Source: Heyndrickxia vini (GTDB taxonomy: Bacteria; Bacillota; Bacilli; Bacillales; Bacillaceae_C). Taken from it: a stretch of DNA of 64,000 nucleotides. Shown here in pieces: positions 1-8,471 of the stretch; within the stretch, counting starts at the first letter, position 1, and the number at the start of each line of letters is the position of its first letter. The stretch is from contig NZ_CP065425.1 in NCBI RefSeq assembly GCF_016772275.1, positions 734,001 to 798,000 of the forward strand. Direction: 5' to 3'. A model generated the notes under the pieces. The model worked only from the letters and a program-made list of their open reading frames with translations. It had not been told where the DNA came from and ran no database searches. The position numbers were made by a program, and so were the translations under genes.

Positions 1-1
1 A

Positions 2-352
2 CATGGAATCCCTGCAGTAAAATACATTAGTGATCGAATCGCTGTCATGTATATGGGGGAAGTCGTAGAGCTTTCTTCAAAGGAAGGACTTTTTAAGCAT
101 ACCCTCCATCCATATACGAGCGGTTTAATCGCTTCAGTACCAATACCTGATCCGACTCTAAGAGATCGTAAGGAACAATACTTTTTAGAAGAGGATCTAC
201 CTGAACAAACAAATTTATCAACCGGCTGCAGTTTCTATCCTAGATGTCCATTTGGTACGGAAAAATGTATAGTTGAAAAACCCGAATTAAGACAAATTAA
301 GGATGAACATTTTGTAGCTTGTCATCACCCACTACAAAATATTGTATCCTGA
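2..352 (+). CDS. Oligopeptide/dipeptide ABC transporter ATP-binding protein, C-terminal fragment (partial)
   Basis: The frame is open from base 2 with no start, so the gene begins outside the window. The visible part starts HGIPAVKYISDRIAVMY, which is the stretch following the switch histidine in DppD/DppF-type ATPases. It then carries the Opp/Dpp-specific C-terminal signature LHPYTSGLIASVP and a cysteine-rich segment GCSFYPRCPFGTEKC. These mark the peptide/nickel/opine importer ATPases rather than generic ABC subunits. It energises uptake of a small peptide or modified amino acid. The stop is 42 bp before the next gene, an FAD-dependent amino-acid oxidoreductase, so the two are probably cotranscribed and the transported compound may be its substrate. 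Family assignment is firm; the substrate is inferred from context only. Confidence 0.9.
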   Translation, partial: HGIPAVKYISDRIAVMYMGEVVELSSKEGLFKHTLHPYTSGLIASVPIPDPTLRDRKEQYFLEEDLPEQTNLSTGCSFYPRCPFGTEKCIVEKPELRQIKDEHFVACHHPLQNIVS

Positions 353-394
353 TTGAGCGGAGATGGAATTAAAAATGAGAAGGGCTGTGAAATA

Positions 395-1516
395 ATGAAA
401 ATAATTGTTATAGGTTCTGGAATTGTTGGGGCTAGTACGGCTTACCATTTGGCTAGAAAGGGAGCTGAAGTAATTATTATTGATAAACAACATGAAGGCC
501 AGGCTACAGCGGCTGGTGCTGGTATTGTGTGTCCATGGATATCTAGGGTCGATGATCAAGACTTTTATACACTGGCTAAAGGTGGAGCTTGCTATTATCC
601 TTCTCTCGTTTCCCAACTAGAGGAAGATGGGGAGTGTAATCTAGGATATGGGTTAGTTGGTGCGTTAGCTGTTAGCGAAGATGAGGATGAATTGAACATA
701 ATCGAACAAAAGGTTAGAGCTCGCCGGAAGGAAAATCCCGAAGTAGGTGAAGTTAGACGCCTGTCAGCTGAAGAAGCTCGCCAACTATTTCCTCCTTTAA
801 GAGAAGATTTGCAAGCTGTTCATGTCACAGGAGCCGCAAGAGTGGATGGTCGATTACTAAGAGATGCTCTTATACGAGGAGCAAAGAAACATGGTGCACA
901 TTCCTATACTGGTATCGCCAAGCTCGAGCTTAAAAATGAGAAAGTAATTGGTGCTTATGTAAATGATGAATTAATTTCGGCGGACGCTGTGGTTATCACT
1001 GCAGGTGCGTGGGCGCCAGAGCTACTTTCTCCACATGGAATCGATATTCCGGTTGAACCTCAACGCGGGCAAATTGTCCATTTACAACTTCCGGATCAGG
1101 ATACCTCAAAATGGCCGGTTATCCTCCCGCAAAGTAGCCATTATCTTGTTTCGTTTGATGATTCAAGGGTTGTCGTTGGAGCAACACGAGAAACTGGTTC
1201 CGGTTTTGATTATCGTGTAACCGCAGCGGGTTTAAAGGAGGTTCTTCACGAAGCACTTCATGTGGCACCGGGCCTTTCAGAGGGCACTTTGCAGGAAGTA
1301 CGAATCGGATTTAGACCAGCTGGGCAGGATATATTACCATACTTAGGACCAATTCCTGCTTTAAAAGGAATAGTCATTGCCAACGGGCTAGGTGCTTCGG
1401 GATTAACAATGGGCCCATATGTTGGATCACTTGCTGCAAATCTAGCAATGGGTGAAGATATGGAAATTGATATTACAGCTTACAATCCCCTTAGAAATCG
1501 TTTGAATGTTAACTAA
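395..1516 (+). CDS. NAD(P)/FAD-dependent oxidoreductase, DadA/glycine-oxidase family
   Basis: A 373-residue protein starting with the Rossmann dinucleotide motif GSGIVGAST at residues 6-14, the FAD-binding fold of the DAO/DadA family. The C-terminal part has the family's second FAD-contacting block, GFRPAGQDILPYLGPIP, and ends near NGLGASGLTMGP. Members oxidise D-amino acids, glycine, sarcosine or opines to the imino acid. I place the start at the ATG at 395, since the fold begins five codons later and a GAGAAGGG ribosome binding site lies about 9 bases upstream; the frame stays open upstream to 353 but lacks a good signal there. It sits between a peptide-type importer and a polyamine-type importer and is the first of three FAD oxidoreductases in this operon-like block. 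Exact substrate cannot be read from sequence. Confidence 0.88.
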   Translation: MKIIVIGSGIVGASTAYHLARKGAEVIIIDKQHEGQATAAGAGIVCPWISRVDDQDFYTLAKGGACYYPSLVSQLEEDGECNLGYGLVGALAVSEDEDELNIIEQKVRARRKENPEVGEVRRLSAEEARQLFPPLREDLQAVHVTGAARVDGRLLRDALIRGAKKHGAHSYTGIAKLELKNEKVIGAYVNDELISADAVVITAGAWAPELLSPHGIDIPVEPQRGQIVHLQLPDQDTSKWPVILPQSSHYLVSFDDSRVVVGATRETGSGFDYRVTAAGLKEVLHEALHVAPGLSEGTLQEVRIGFRPAGQDILPYLGPIPALKGIVIANGLGASGLTMGPYVGSLAANLAMGEDMEIDITAYNPLRNRLNVN

Positions 1517-1645
1517 AGAAATCAACTATCTAGAACAAATAAAAATAGCATATCTCTTTACCTCGATAGAATATAATATTATAACTTTATAATTTACTAG
1601 ATTGTTAAAAAATTTGTGACAGAGATCAGAGAAAGGGGTGTGATA

Positions 1646-1714
1646 TTGGACTGTATGCATGTGGGCAAGCTTGTTTTTATCTATCACAAAATGAACAAGG
1701 GGGAACTAAATTGA
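1646..1714 (+). CDS. Possible 22-codon leader ORF coupled to the solute-binding protein gene
   Basis: A TTG-initiated frame preceded by AAAGGGGTGTGAT (spacing about 7) encodes 22 residues and ends in TGA at 1712-1714. That stop overlaps the TTG start of the next gene at 1711 by two bases, the arrangement used for translational coupling. The peptide begins MDCMHVGKL and has no recognisable domain. The downstream gene also has its own ribosome binding site at 1697-1703, inside this ORF. It may be a regulatory leader peptide or chance; comparison with orthologous loci would decide. Confidence 0.3.
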   Translation: MDCMHVGKLVFIYHKMNKGELN

Positions 1715-2790
1715 AAAAACAATTTTTTGTATTATTCATTTGCCTTTTCCTTATCATCATGTCGGCCTGTGGAAATAAAACAGGAAATCAAGCGAATAAA
1801 GGTAACGGCGGTAGTGACAAAACGTTAGTGTTAGCTGCATATGGTGGAAGCTATGAGAAAAAAATTAAGGAGGCAGTTATTCCGAAATTTGAAAAGAAGT
1901 ATGGTGTCAAGGTCAAGTATATAACAGGAAGTTCTGTCGACACATTATCAAAGCTTCAAGCACAAAAGGCTCACCCACAGATTGATGTTGCTTTTTTAGA
2001 TGATGGTCCACAGGCACAAGCAAAAGCGTTTGGACTATTAGCACCGTTTGATGAAAAAGTGGTTACGAATTTGGGGAATTTATATGATATTGCAAAAGAT
2101 GAAGATAACATCGGTGTTGGCTTTGGAATTATTTCAACAGGACTAGCTTATAACAAAGAAACATTTCAGAAAAATGGGTGGGAACCATTGAAATCCTGGA
2201 ATGATTTAGCAGACCCAAAATTTAAAGGGAATCTAGTTTTACCATCGATTGCAAATACTTATGGTGTTCATTTGCTGATTATGGCTGCAAATGCTAATGG
2301 GGGAAGTGAAGAAAATATTGAGCCAGGCTTTGAAGCTTTGAAGAAAATCGCAAAGAATGCAGTCACTTTTGATAAAACAGCTGACGTATCGAACTACTTT
2401 TTACAGGGACAAATCGTGGCAAGTGCATGGGGAAGCAGCCGGGTTTATACATTACAGGATACAGGATTCCCAATAGAATATGTTGTACCTGATGAAGGTG
2501 CAATCGCATTGATGTCTACGATAAGTGTGGTGAAAAATGCCCCAAATAATGATTTAGCTCAAAAATTTGTGAATTTCGTATTAAGTGAAGAAGTGCAAAA
2601 AGATTTTGCTGAAGAATTGTTTGATGGTCCGGTTAATAAAAATGTGAAATTAGAGGGAGATATTACGAAGAAATTTCCATATGGTCAGGCCGAAATTGAT
2701 AAATTGATTAAAGTAAATTGGAAGCTTGTAAATGAAAAGCGTGCAGAATGGACAGAGAGAGCAAATAAAGAAATTGAAATCTCGCAATAA
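1711..2790 (+). CDS. ABC transporter substrate-binding lipoprotein, spermidine/putrescine (PotD) type
   Basis: A 359-residue lipoprotein: short lysine-rich start, hydrophobic segment and lipobox MSACG near residues 17-21. The mature part has the family-1 extracellular binding protein pattern, with LAAYGGSYE as the first strand and NGWEPLKSWNDLADPKF around residues 151-167, the region typical of PotD/opine-binding proteins. It would be anchored to the outer membrane face and capture a small cationic or amino-acid-like ligand. The start is TTG at 1711 with AAGGGGG at 1697-1703. It opens a binding protein-ATPase-permease-permease set in the order usual for Pot-type systems. Ligand class is inferred: neighbours suggest an N-substituted amino acid rather than a polyamine. 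Confidence 0.9.
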   Translation: MKKQFFVLFICLFLIIMSACGNKTGNQANKGNGGSDKTLVLAAYGGSYEKKIKEAVIPKFEKKYGVKVKYITGSSVDTLSKLQAQKAHPQIDVAFLDDGPQAQAKAFGLLAPFDEKVVTNLGNLYDIAKDEDNIGVGFGIISTGLAYNKETFQKNGWEPLKSWNDLADPKFKGNLVLPSIANTYGVHLLIMAANANGGSEENIEPGFEALKKIAKNAVTFDKTADVSNYFLQGQIVASAWGSSRVYTLQDTGFPIEYVVPDEGAIALMSTISVVKNAPNNDLAQKFVNFVLSEEVQKDFAEELFDGPVNKNVKLEGDITKKFPYGQAEIDKLIKVNWKLVNEKRAEWTERANKEIEISQ

Positions 2791-2805
2791 TGAAGAGGTG
2801 ATAGA

Positions 2806-3873
2806 ATGAGTTATTTAAGTCTGCGGAATATTGCCAAAAAATTCAATCAAGTTGAAGTTGTTAAGCGTTTAAGTTTAGATATTCAGCAAGGTGAACTCAT
2901 TTCATTTTTAGGTCCATCTGGATGCGGGAAAACAACAACCCTTAACATGATTGCCGGCTTTTTGGATGTTGATGAAGGAAGAGTTATGGTGGACGGATCT
3001 CCCGTTCACTTGCTTCCGCCAAATAAAAGAGAGATGGGTATGGTTTTTCAAAATTATGCCTTATTTCCTCACATGACAGTGTTCGATAATGTTGCCTATG
3101 GATTAAAGCTGCGTAAGGTTCCAAATATTGAAATCAAGACACGAGTAGCAGAGGCATTAGAAATGGTTCGGCTGTCCGGTTATGAGCACCGATACCCAAA
3201 GGAATTATCAGGTGGTCAGCAGCAACGTGTTTCATTGGCAAGGGCATTGGTCATTAAACCAAAGGTGCTACTTCTAGATGAACCATTAAGTAATCTTGAT
3301 GCAAAACTTCGCCAAGAAATGAGAGAAGAAATTGTTACAATTCAAAAACAGGTGAAAATTACGACCATTTTTGTTACACATGACCAAGAAGAGGCACTTG
3401 CTATATCCGATCGCATTGCTGTAATGAATGGGGGATGTATTGAACAAGTAGATGATCCTGCCACCATTTATAATCAGCCAAAAACAGACTTCGTATCAAA
3501 ATTTATTGGTGAAGTAAATCAGGTACAAGGGAAAGTTATTGAAACCTTTGAAAACAATTTATGCAAAATCAACTTTTATGGTAATGAACAGCTTGTGTCC
3601 GTTCAAACTTCCGGAAAAAAGGAAATGAACTTCTTTATTCGACCAGAAAAGGTCAAAATATCACAGGATGAAGAGGGTAAAGGCTTTCAAACTCGGGTAG
3701 AAAGAAAATTATTTCATGGTTCCAAAACAAGATACATTTTAAATGTTAAAGAAAAAAAGCTCATTGCAGATATATCAAATACGGAGTTAAATCCTAATCA
3801 TATTGAAGAAGGAAAGAATGTTCATACCTATTGGGAACCAGAGGATTTATTACCTTCAAAAGAGGTGAGTTAA
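2806..3873 (+). CDS. ABC transporter ATP-binding protein, PotA type
   Basis: A 355-residue ATPase with Walker A GPSGCGKTT at about residues 36-44, Q-loop in MVFQNYALFPH, signature LSGGQQQR near 135-142, Walker B VLLLDEP and switch histidine in FVTHDQEEAL. After residue ~240 comes a C-terminal TOBE-type regulatory domain (FIRPEKVKIS), as in PotA and related importers. It starts 15 bp after the binding protein gene with GAAGAGGTGA as ribosome binding site and is followed one base later by the first permease, so the four genes form one transcription unit. It would hydrolyse ATP at the membrane to drive uptake. Confidence 0.93.
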   Translation: MSYLSLRNIAKKFNQVEVVKRLSLDIQQGELISFLGPSGCGKTTTLNMIAGFLDVDEGRVMVDGSPVHLLPPNKREMGMVFQNYALFPHMTVFDNVAYGLKLRKVPNIEIKTRVAEALEMVRLSGYEHRYPKELSGGQQQRVSLARALVIKPKVLLLDEPLSNLDAKLRQEMREEIVTIQKQVKITTIFVTHDQEEALAISDRIAVMNGGCIEQVDDPATIYNQPKTDFVSKFIGEVNQVQGKVIETFENNLCKINFYGNEQLVSVQTSGKKEMNFFIRPEKVKISQDEEGKGFQTRVERKLFHGSKTRYILNVKEKKLIADISNTELNPNHIEEGKNVHTYWEPEDLLPSKEVS

Positions 3874-3874
3874 C

Positions 3875-4801
3875 TTGACGCAAGGAGATATTGTAACGAA
3901 TCAGGAACAATCATTGTTACTGCAACAAAAAAGGAAAAGAAATGTTAGAAAAAAAATAGATGTTTGGTTGCTACTACTACCGACATTACTTATCTTTATC
4001 TTTTTCTTTTTACTTCCATTAGTTTTCCTCTTTGTTACTAGCTTCAAAACTTTTGATGCTAATAGTGGAATTGGAAGTGAATGGACAATTCAAAATTATG
4101 TAAAGTTCCTATCTGATTCCTTTTATTTGAGCGTTTTATGGCGGACGGTGAAAATTGCCCTGTTAACGACATTGATCACAATCATCATTTCCTATCCGGT
4201 AGCCTACCAAATCTCAAAAGCGAAGGGAAGAATGAAAAACTATTTAACTCTCATTGTTTTATCGCCATTATTAATTAGTATGGTGATTCGTTCGTATGGT
4301 TGGGTGATTATTCTTTCGAATAAAGGGGTTATTAATAATACGCTGATGGACCTAGGTATTATTAATCAACCACTTACATTACTTTATACAGAATTCAGCG
4401 TTATTTTAGGTATGATCCATGTTTTGTTTCCCTACATGGTGTTAACGATCATGGGATCTCTTGAAAGAATCGATCCGTCCGTCATTCGGGCATCGCAAAA
4501 CCTTGGTGCAAGTACTTTGAGAACCTTCTTTTCAGTAATGTTACCGTTAACATTACCGGGAATATTTGCCGGGTCAGTAATGGTATTTAGCTTAAGTGTA
4601 AGCTCCTTTGTTACGCCAGCAATTCTTGGAGGACCACAGGTAAAAGTGATGTCTTATTTAACATATGAACAAACGGCTGTGATGTTGAATTGGCCATACG
4701 GTTCAGCGATTGGTTTCCTTCTCATCTTTTTAGCGATTATCACAATCGTCATCTATAGTAGAATACTAGCTTATTCTGAAAAAGGAGTCGCCATCCAATG
4801 A
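3875..4801 (+). CDS. ABC transporter permease, PotB type
   Basis: A 308-residue integral membrane protein with about six transmembrane segments after a charged N-terminal tail of roughly 30 residues. The cytoplasmic EAA-type loop is visible as ASQNLGASTLRTFFSVMLPL near residue 210, the ATPase docking site. PotB/PotH-type permeases are the closest match. The start is TTG at 3875, spaced from GAGGTGAG in the end of the preceding ATPase gene; the stop overlaps the start of the second permease by 4 bp (ATGA). Confidence 0.9.
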   Translation: MTQGDIVTNQEQSLLLQQKRKRNVRKKIDVWLLLLPTLLIFIFFFLLPLVFLFVTSFKTFDANSGIGSEWTIQNYVKFLSDSFYLSVLWRTVKIALLTTLITIIISYPVAYQISKAKGRMKNYLTLIVLSPLLISMVIRSYGWVIILSNKGVINNTLMDLGIINQPLTLLYTEFSVILGMIHVLFPYMVLTIMGSLERIDPSVIRASQNLGASTLRTFFSVMLPLTLPGIFAGSVMVFSLSVSSFVTPAILGGPQVKVMSYLTYEQTAVMLNWPYGSAIGFLLIFLAIITIVIYSRILAYSEKGVAIQ

Positions 4802-5598
4802 GAAAAAGACTTCCAAAACTTACGTTAAACACATTCTGTATAATCGTATATATTTTTTTACTGGCGCCGATTGTGGTAGTTTTACTTTCATCTTTAACTA
4901 AAACAGAATACATTGCATTTCCTCCAAAGGGATTGACATTACGATGGTACACTGAATTAATTAATCATCCGGAATTTATGCAATCGTTAATTCTTAGTAT
5001 TGTTGTTGCTCTTGGAACAGCTATAATTTCAACAATTATCGGTACACTTGCATCACTTGCGGTTGTCAGAAATCAATTCAAAGGAAAAGAAGCAATTGTA
5101 CAGTTGATTGGCTCACCACTGTTAATTCCTTCAGTCGTATTTGGAGTCGCACTCCTTCAATTTTATTCATGGATTGGCCTTGCAGCGAGTCCGCTTGCTC
5201 TGATTATTGGACATATCATTCTAACGGTACCATTCGTGCTACGTCTAGTCGTTGCCAATTTAGTTGACTTTGATCGTTCCATTGAAAGGGCAGCGATGAA
5301 TCTAGGGGCGAGTTCCTGGAAAGTATTTTTTCACATTACCTTACCGATTATCAAATCCGGAGTCATTGCAGGCTGTATCTTTGCCTTTATTACCTCATTT
5401 GATGATCTGACTGTGGCATTGTTTATCGTTAGTACAGATGTTGTAACGTTGCCGGTTAGAATCTATACGTATATGCAGTACCAATACGATCCTATAATTA
5501 CTTCTATTTCAAGCATTATGATTTTATTTACTATTATTTTAATGATTGTCATCGAAAGAGTACTAGGTGTTGGCAAAGTATTTGCATCCAAAAACTAA
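4798..5598 (+). CDS. ABC transporter permease, PotC type
   Basis: A 266-residue membrane protein with six predicted hydrophobic segments and the EAA loop AAMNLGASSWKVFFHITLPI near residue 165. It forms the second half of the channel with the preceding permease and overlaps it by 4 bp, indicating coupled translation. The sequence is PotC/PotI-like. The gene ends 15 bp before the 2Fe-2S protein gene of the oxidase complex, so transporter and oxidase appear to be coexpressed. Confidence 0.9.
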   Translation: MRKRLPKLTLNTFCIIVYIFLLAPIVVVLLSSLTKTEYIAFPPKGLTLRWYTELINHPEFMQSLILSIVVALGTAIISTIIGTLASLAVVRNQFKGKEAIVQLIGSPLLIPSVVFGVALLQFYSWIGLAASPLALIIGHIILTVPFVLRLVVANLVDFDRSIERAAMNLGASSWKVFFHITLPIIKSGVIAGCIFAFITSFDDLTVALFIVSTDVVTLPVRIYTYMQYQYDPIITSISSIMILFTIILMIVIERVLGVGKVFASKN

Positions 5599-5613
5599 CA
5601 AGTAGGTGTTATC

Positions 5614-5937
5614 ATGCATATCAAAAACCATCCAATATTGGGAGAGCGTTTACATGATCCCGTTACGATTTATTTTAATGGAAAGCCGCTACAAGCCTAT
5701 AAACAACAAACAATAGCCGCTGCATTAATAGCGAATGGTGTCAAAAAGTTCGGGGAAAGCCGAAAACTGATGCAGGCTAGAGGCTTATTCTGTTCTCGTG
5801 GTCGTTGCTGCAGCTGCTATATGACGGTGAATGGGGAGGACCATGTTAAAACATGTATGAAAATGGTTGAGGATGAGATGGTAGTAATTCCGAATATCGG
5901 TGATCCAGATGTGAGGGGGGATAGTCATGGAAACTGA
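5614..5937 (+). CDS. (2Fe-2S)-binding protein, HcnA/opine oxidase subunit type
   Basis: A 107-residue protein with cysteines at 60, 65, 66, 68 and 81 in the arrangement FCSRGRCCSCYMTVNG followed by KTCMKM, matching the small ferredoxin-like subunit of HcnABC-type and D-hydroxyproline/opine dehydrogenase complexes (also the N-terminal part of heterotetrameric sarcosine oxidase alpha). It passes electrons between flavin subunits. The 3' end overlaps the next FAD subunit gene by 11 bp. The family is clear; the dehydrogenated substrate is not determined by this subunit. Confidence 0.88.
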   Translation: MHIKNHPILGERLHDPVTIYFNGKPLQAYKQQTIAAALIANGVKKFGESRKLMQARGLFCSRGRCCSCYMTVNGEDHVKTCMKMVEDEMVVIPNIGDPDVRGDSHGN

Positions 5938-7015
5938 TGTGCTCATCATCGGTGCGGGTCCCGCTGGACTAGCTGCTGCATTTGAGGCTGGATCGAGAGG
6001 GCTGGATGTTGTGATGATTGATGAATCAAGCCGGCTTGGAGGACAACTTTCTCAACAAACGCAAATGGTGTCAATGCTGCCATCCCAATATCCGCCAATG
6101 AAAGGCTTTGAATTAGCCAAGTTATTAATCAATCAATTACATGATTTTCCCGTGAAAATTTTATTAAATCATCCATTTATCGGATTGTATCAAGACGGAA
6201 GTATTGGTGTCTCCGATGGGAAAAATGTTTTTCCAATATCAGCAAAAAAGGTGATTGTGACAACAGGTGCAGCTGAACGGGCTATTCCATTTTTAAAATG
6301 GACGATGCCAGGAGTTATGACGATTGGTGCCGCTCAAACTTTAGTCAATCGGGATTTTGTCGTCCCAGGGAAAAAAGCGGTCATTTTCGGTTCAAGTGAT
6401 TTTGCGCTTGATGTAGCGATTCAACTGAAACAAGTTGGCGTAGAAATTGAAGGAATCATTGAAGAATCAACTAAATTAACAGCTCAAAATATGGATAAAA
6501 TAAATTTGATCAAACAAGCGAGTATCCCCATCTACCTTAATTCTTTTATTAAGGAAGTGGGGGGAAATGGTCAGGTTGAAGAGGTTTATGTACAACAGGA
6601 TCAAGAAGTAAAAACGTTCCATGCTGATCTTGTTTGTGTAGATGGAGGTAGAAAACCGATTACAGAGGTCTTCTATCAATTGGATTGTTCCTTTAGTTAT
6701 CAAGAAAAGCTTGGGGGATGGATCCCTCAATATAATGAACGCCTTCAATCCAGTCAGGAAGGGGTTTACCTAGGTGGGAATGCTGCAGGGATATCCTTTC
6801 ACGGTTCCATCCTATTAACAGGAATAATCGCTGGTATCAGTGTGTGTGAGGATCTTGGCGTGTTGGAGGCTGACGAGGCGAATAGCTTAAGAGATTCATT
6901 ATTTAAAGAGATAAAAATAATAGAGTCCAAACAAGATGATCATTTATGGTTAGAAAGAATGACACACATTGAAAATTTCCTCCATCCTAAACTGAAGAAT
7001 CAATTTATTTCTTAG
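5927..7015 (+). CDS. FAD/NAD(P)-binding oxidoreductase, HcnB/opine oxidase alpha-like, lacking the BFD tail
   Basis: A 362-residue protein with the N-terminal dinucleotide fold GAGPAGLAAAFEAGSRG at residues 8-24, a second Rossmann segment around IFGSSDFALDVAIQLK and a C-terminal FAD contact in VYLGGNAAGI. This is the pyridine-nucleotide-disulfide-type subunit of HcnB/OoxA/D-hydroxyproline dehydrogenase alpha families. Those proteins are usually about 100 residues longer because they carry a C-terminal BFD-like 2Fe-2S domain; here that domain is a separate gene starting 36 bp downstream. It overlaps the 2Fe-2S subunit gene by 11 bp. Confidence 0.85.
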   Translation: METDVLIIGAGPAGLAAAFEAGSRGLDVVMIDESSRLGGQLSQQTQMVSMLPSQYPPMKGFELAKLLINQLHDFPVKILLNHPFIGLYQDGSIGVSDGKNVFPISAKKVIVTTGAAERAIPFLKWTMPGVMTIGAAQTLVNRDFVVPGKKAVIFGSSDFALDVAIQLKQVGVEIEGIIEESTKLTAQNMDKINLIKQASIPIYLNSFIKEVGGNGQVEEVYVQQDQEVKTFHADLVCVDGGRKPITEVFYQLDCSFSYQEKLGGWIPQYNERLQSSQEGVYLGGNAAGISFHGSILLTGIIAGISVCEDLGVLEADEANSLRDSLFKEIKIIESKQDDHLWLERMTHIENFLHPKLKNQFIS

Positions 7016-7051
7016 AGCAAACCAATCTGGAGAGGATGAAAGGAGAATTAT

Positions 7052-7381
7052 ATGGATAAGGATACCATTATTTGTCGCTGCGAGGAATTAAGCTTTGAGG
7101 AAATTGAAGAAGTGATTTGCCTTGGTGCGGAATCTTTTGATGATATTAAACGAATCACTAGATGTGGGATGGGGCCATGTCAAGCAAAGATTTGTGCTGA
7201 TCTTGTATCAAAAATGATCCATGAACAAACAGGGAAAATTTATGAGGAGATTCCAATGCCCCGAATGAGAATGCCCGTATCTCCTATTTCAATCGAAACA
7301 TTGTCCACAAACAGTCAACATTTTTCCACAGTGAAATCTGTTTTGGATGAAGTTGAACTCGAAGATGGGAAGGTGAGATAA
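7052..7381 (+). CDS. BFD-like (2Fe-2S)-binding protein, detached domain of the oxidase complex
   Basis: A 109-residue protein whose first 50 residues hold cysteines 8 and 10 (CRCEE) and 38 and 43 (TRCGMGPCQAKIC), the four-cysteine pattern of bacterioferritin-associated ferredoxin-like [2Fe-2S] domains. In HcnB and OoxA this domain is fused to the C terminus of the FAD subunit; here it is a stand-alone gene directly after that subunit and one base before the next flavin subunit. It presumably completes the same electron-transfer complex. A strong AAAGGAGA site precedes the ATG. Confidence 0.88.
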   Translation: MDKDTIICRCEELSFEEIEEVICLGAESFDDIKRITRCGMGPCQAKICADLVSKMIHEQTGKIYEEIPMPRMRMPVSPISIETLSTNSQHFSTVKSVLDEVELEDGKVR

Positions 7382-7382
7382 A

Positions 7383-8456
7383 ATGAATACGTCCTATGAA
7401 ACGATTATCATTGGAGGTGGAGTCATTGGAAATAGTATTGCCTACCATCTTTCTGAACGATATAGGGAGGGTGTCCTCGTTATTGACAAAAAATATCCCC
7501 TTTCCGGTACTTCGGGATCCACCCAAGCTTGGGTTTGGGTACATAATAAAACGCCATCGTCCTATGCTGAATTTAGTATGTATAGTGCTGAACTATATCC
7601 CTATTTATCAAGAAAAATAGGTGATGTGGAATATAAAAGAACAGGTGGACTCTCCCCATTTTTTAATGAAAAGGATCGAGATAAGGCCAAGCGATTGGCG
7701 GAATCGTATCGTGAAATTGGCATTAAAATAAAGGTTTTATCACGGGAAGAAGTGATTGAAAAGGAACCTTCGATTAATCCAAATGTTGCTGGGGCAACTT
7801 TTAGCAAAATCGATGGAAATGTGAATCCCTTCAGACTTGCCGATATGTATATGAGAGCGGCTAAGAAAAATGGTATCGAGTATTCGTATTATAATGAAGT
7901 AATCGATATTCAAAAGAAAAACGATCAATTTATCGTTTTTTCCAAAAATGGCGAGTATACTTGTAAAAACGTCATCCTAGCTGGGGGCACTTGGTCTCGG
8001 GAATTGGGAAAAATGGTAGGTGTTCATATTCCGGTAAATCAGGTAAGAGGGCAAATTCTTGTAACAGAACCACTAAAGCCGTTTATCAATTATACGATTA
8101 GCGGAATGAGACAGGCGAATAATGGGGAAGTGTTAATTGGCTATTCCATGGAGGAGGCTGGTTTTAATCGTTCTACAACTTTAGACGTTATGCAGGAAAC
8201 GGCAAATATGGCCATGTATTATATTCCTGATCTTGGTAAGGCAAAGGTTGTCCGAGCTTTTTCAGGTATTCGAGCTGTCCCGGAAGATGGGCTCCCGATT
8301 ATTGGGAAAGTTCCCTCTGTCGAAAATCTTTATGTCGCAACGATGCATAGTGGGATCACGCTTTCCCCTTTAGTAGGGACATTAATGACAGAATTATTAG
8401 TCGACGGAGATACATCCTTATCGATTGCCCCATATTCGATTGAAAGATTTAAATAA
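7383..8456 (+). CDS. FAD-dependent amino-acid/opine oxidase subunit, HcnC/sarcosine oxidase beta type
   Basis: A 357-residue DAO-family flavoprotein: IIGGGVIGNSIAYHL near residues 9-23 binds FAD, and the C-terminal block GIRAVPEDGLPIIGKVP around 298-314 is the second FAD contact. HcnC, OoxB and the D-hydroxyproline dehydrogenase beta subunit have this layout and carry the substrate site. It follows the BFD gene by one base and precedes malate synthase by 15 bp. I infer it oxidises a C-N bond of a glycine-like or N-carboxymethyl-type amino acid, because the next gene consumes glyoxylate; an N-methyl amino acid or hydroxyproline remain alternatives. Confidence 0.85.
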   Translation: MNTSYETIIIGGGVIGNSIAYHLSERYREGVLVIDKKYPLSGTSGSTQAWVWVHNKTPSSYAEFSMYSAELYPYLSRKIGDVEYKRTGGLSPFFNEKDRDKAKRLAESYREIGIKIKVLSREEVIEKEPSINPNVAGATFSKIDGNVNPFRLADMYMRAAKKNGIEYSYYNEVIDIQKKNDQFIVFSKNGEYTCKNVILAGGTWSRELGKMVGVHIPVNQVRGQILVTEPLKPFINYTISGMRQANNGEVLIGYSMEEAGFNRSTTLDVMQETANMAMYYIPDLGKAKVVRAFSGIRAVPEDGLPIIGKVPSVENLYVATMHSGITLSPLVGTLMTELLVDGDTSLSIAPYSIERFK

Positions 8457-8471
8457 GGAGGAAAAGAGACG

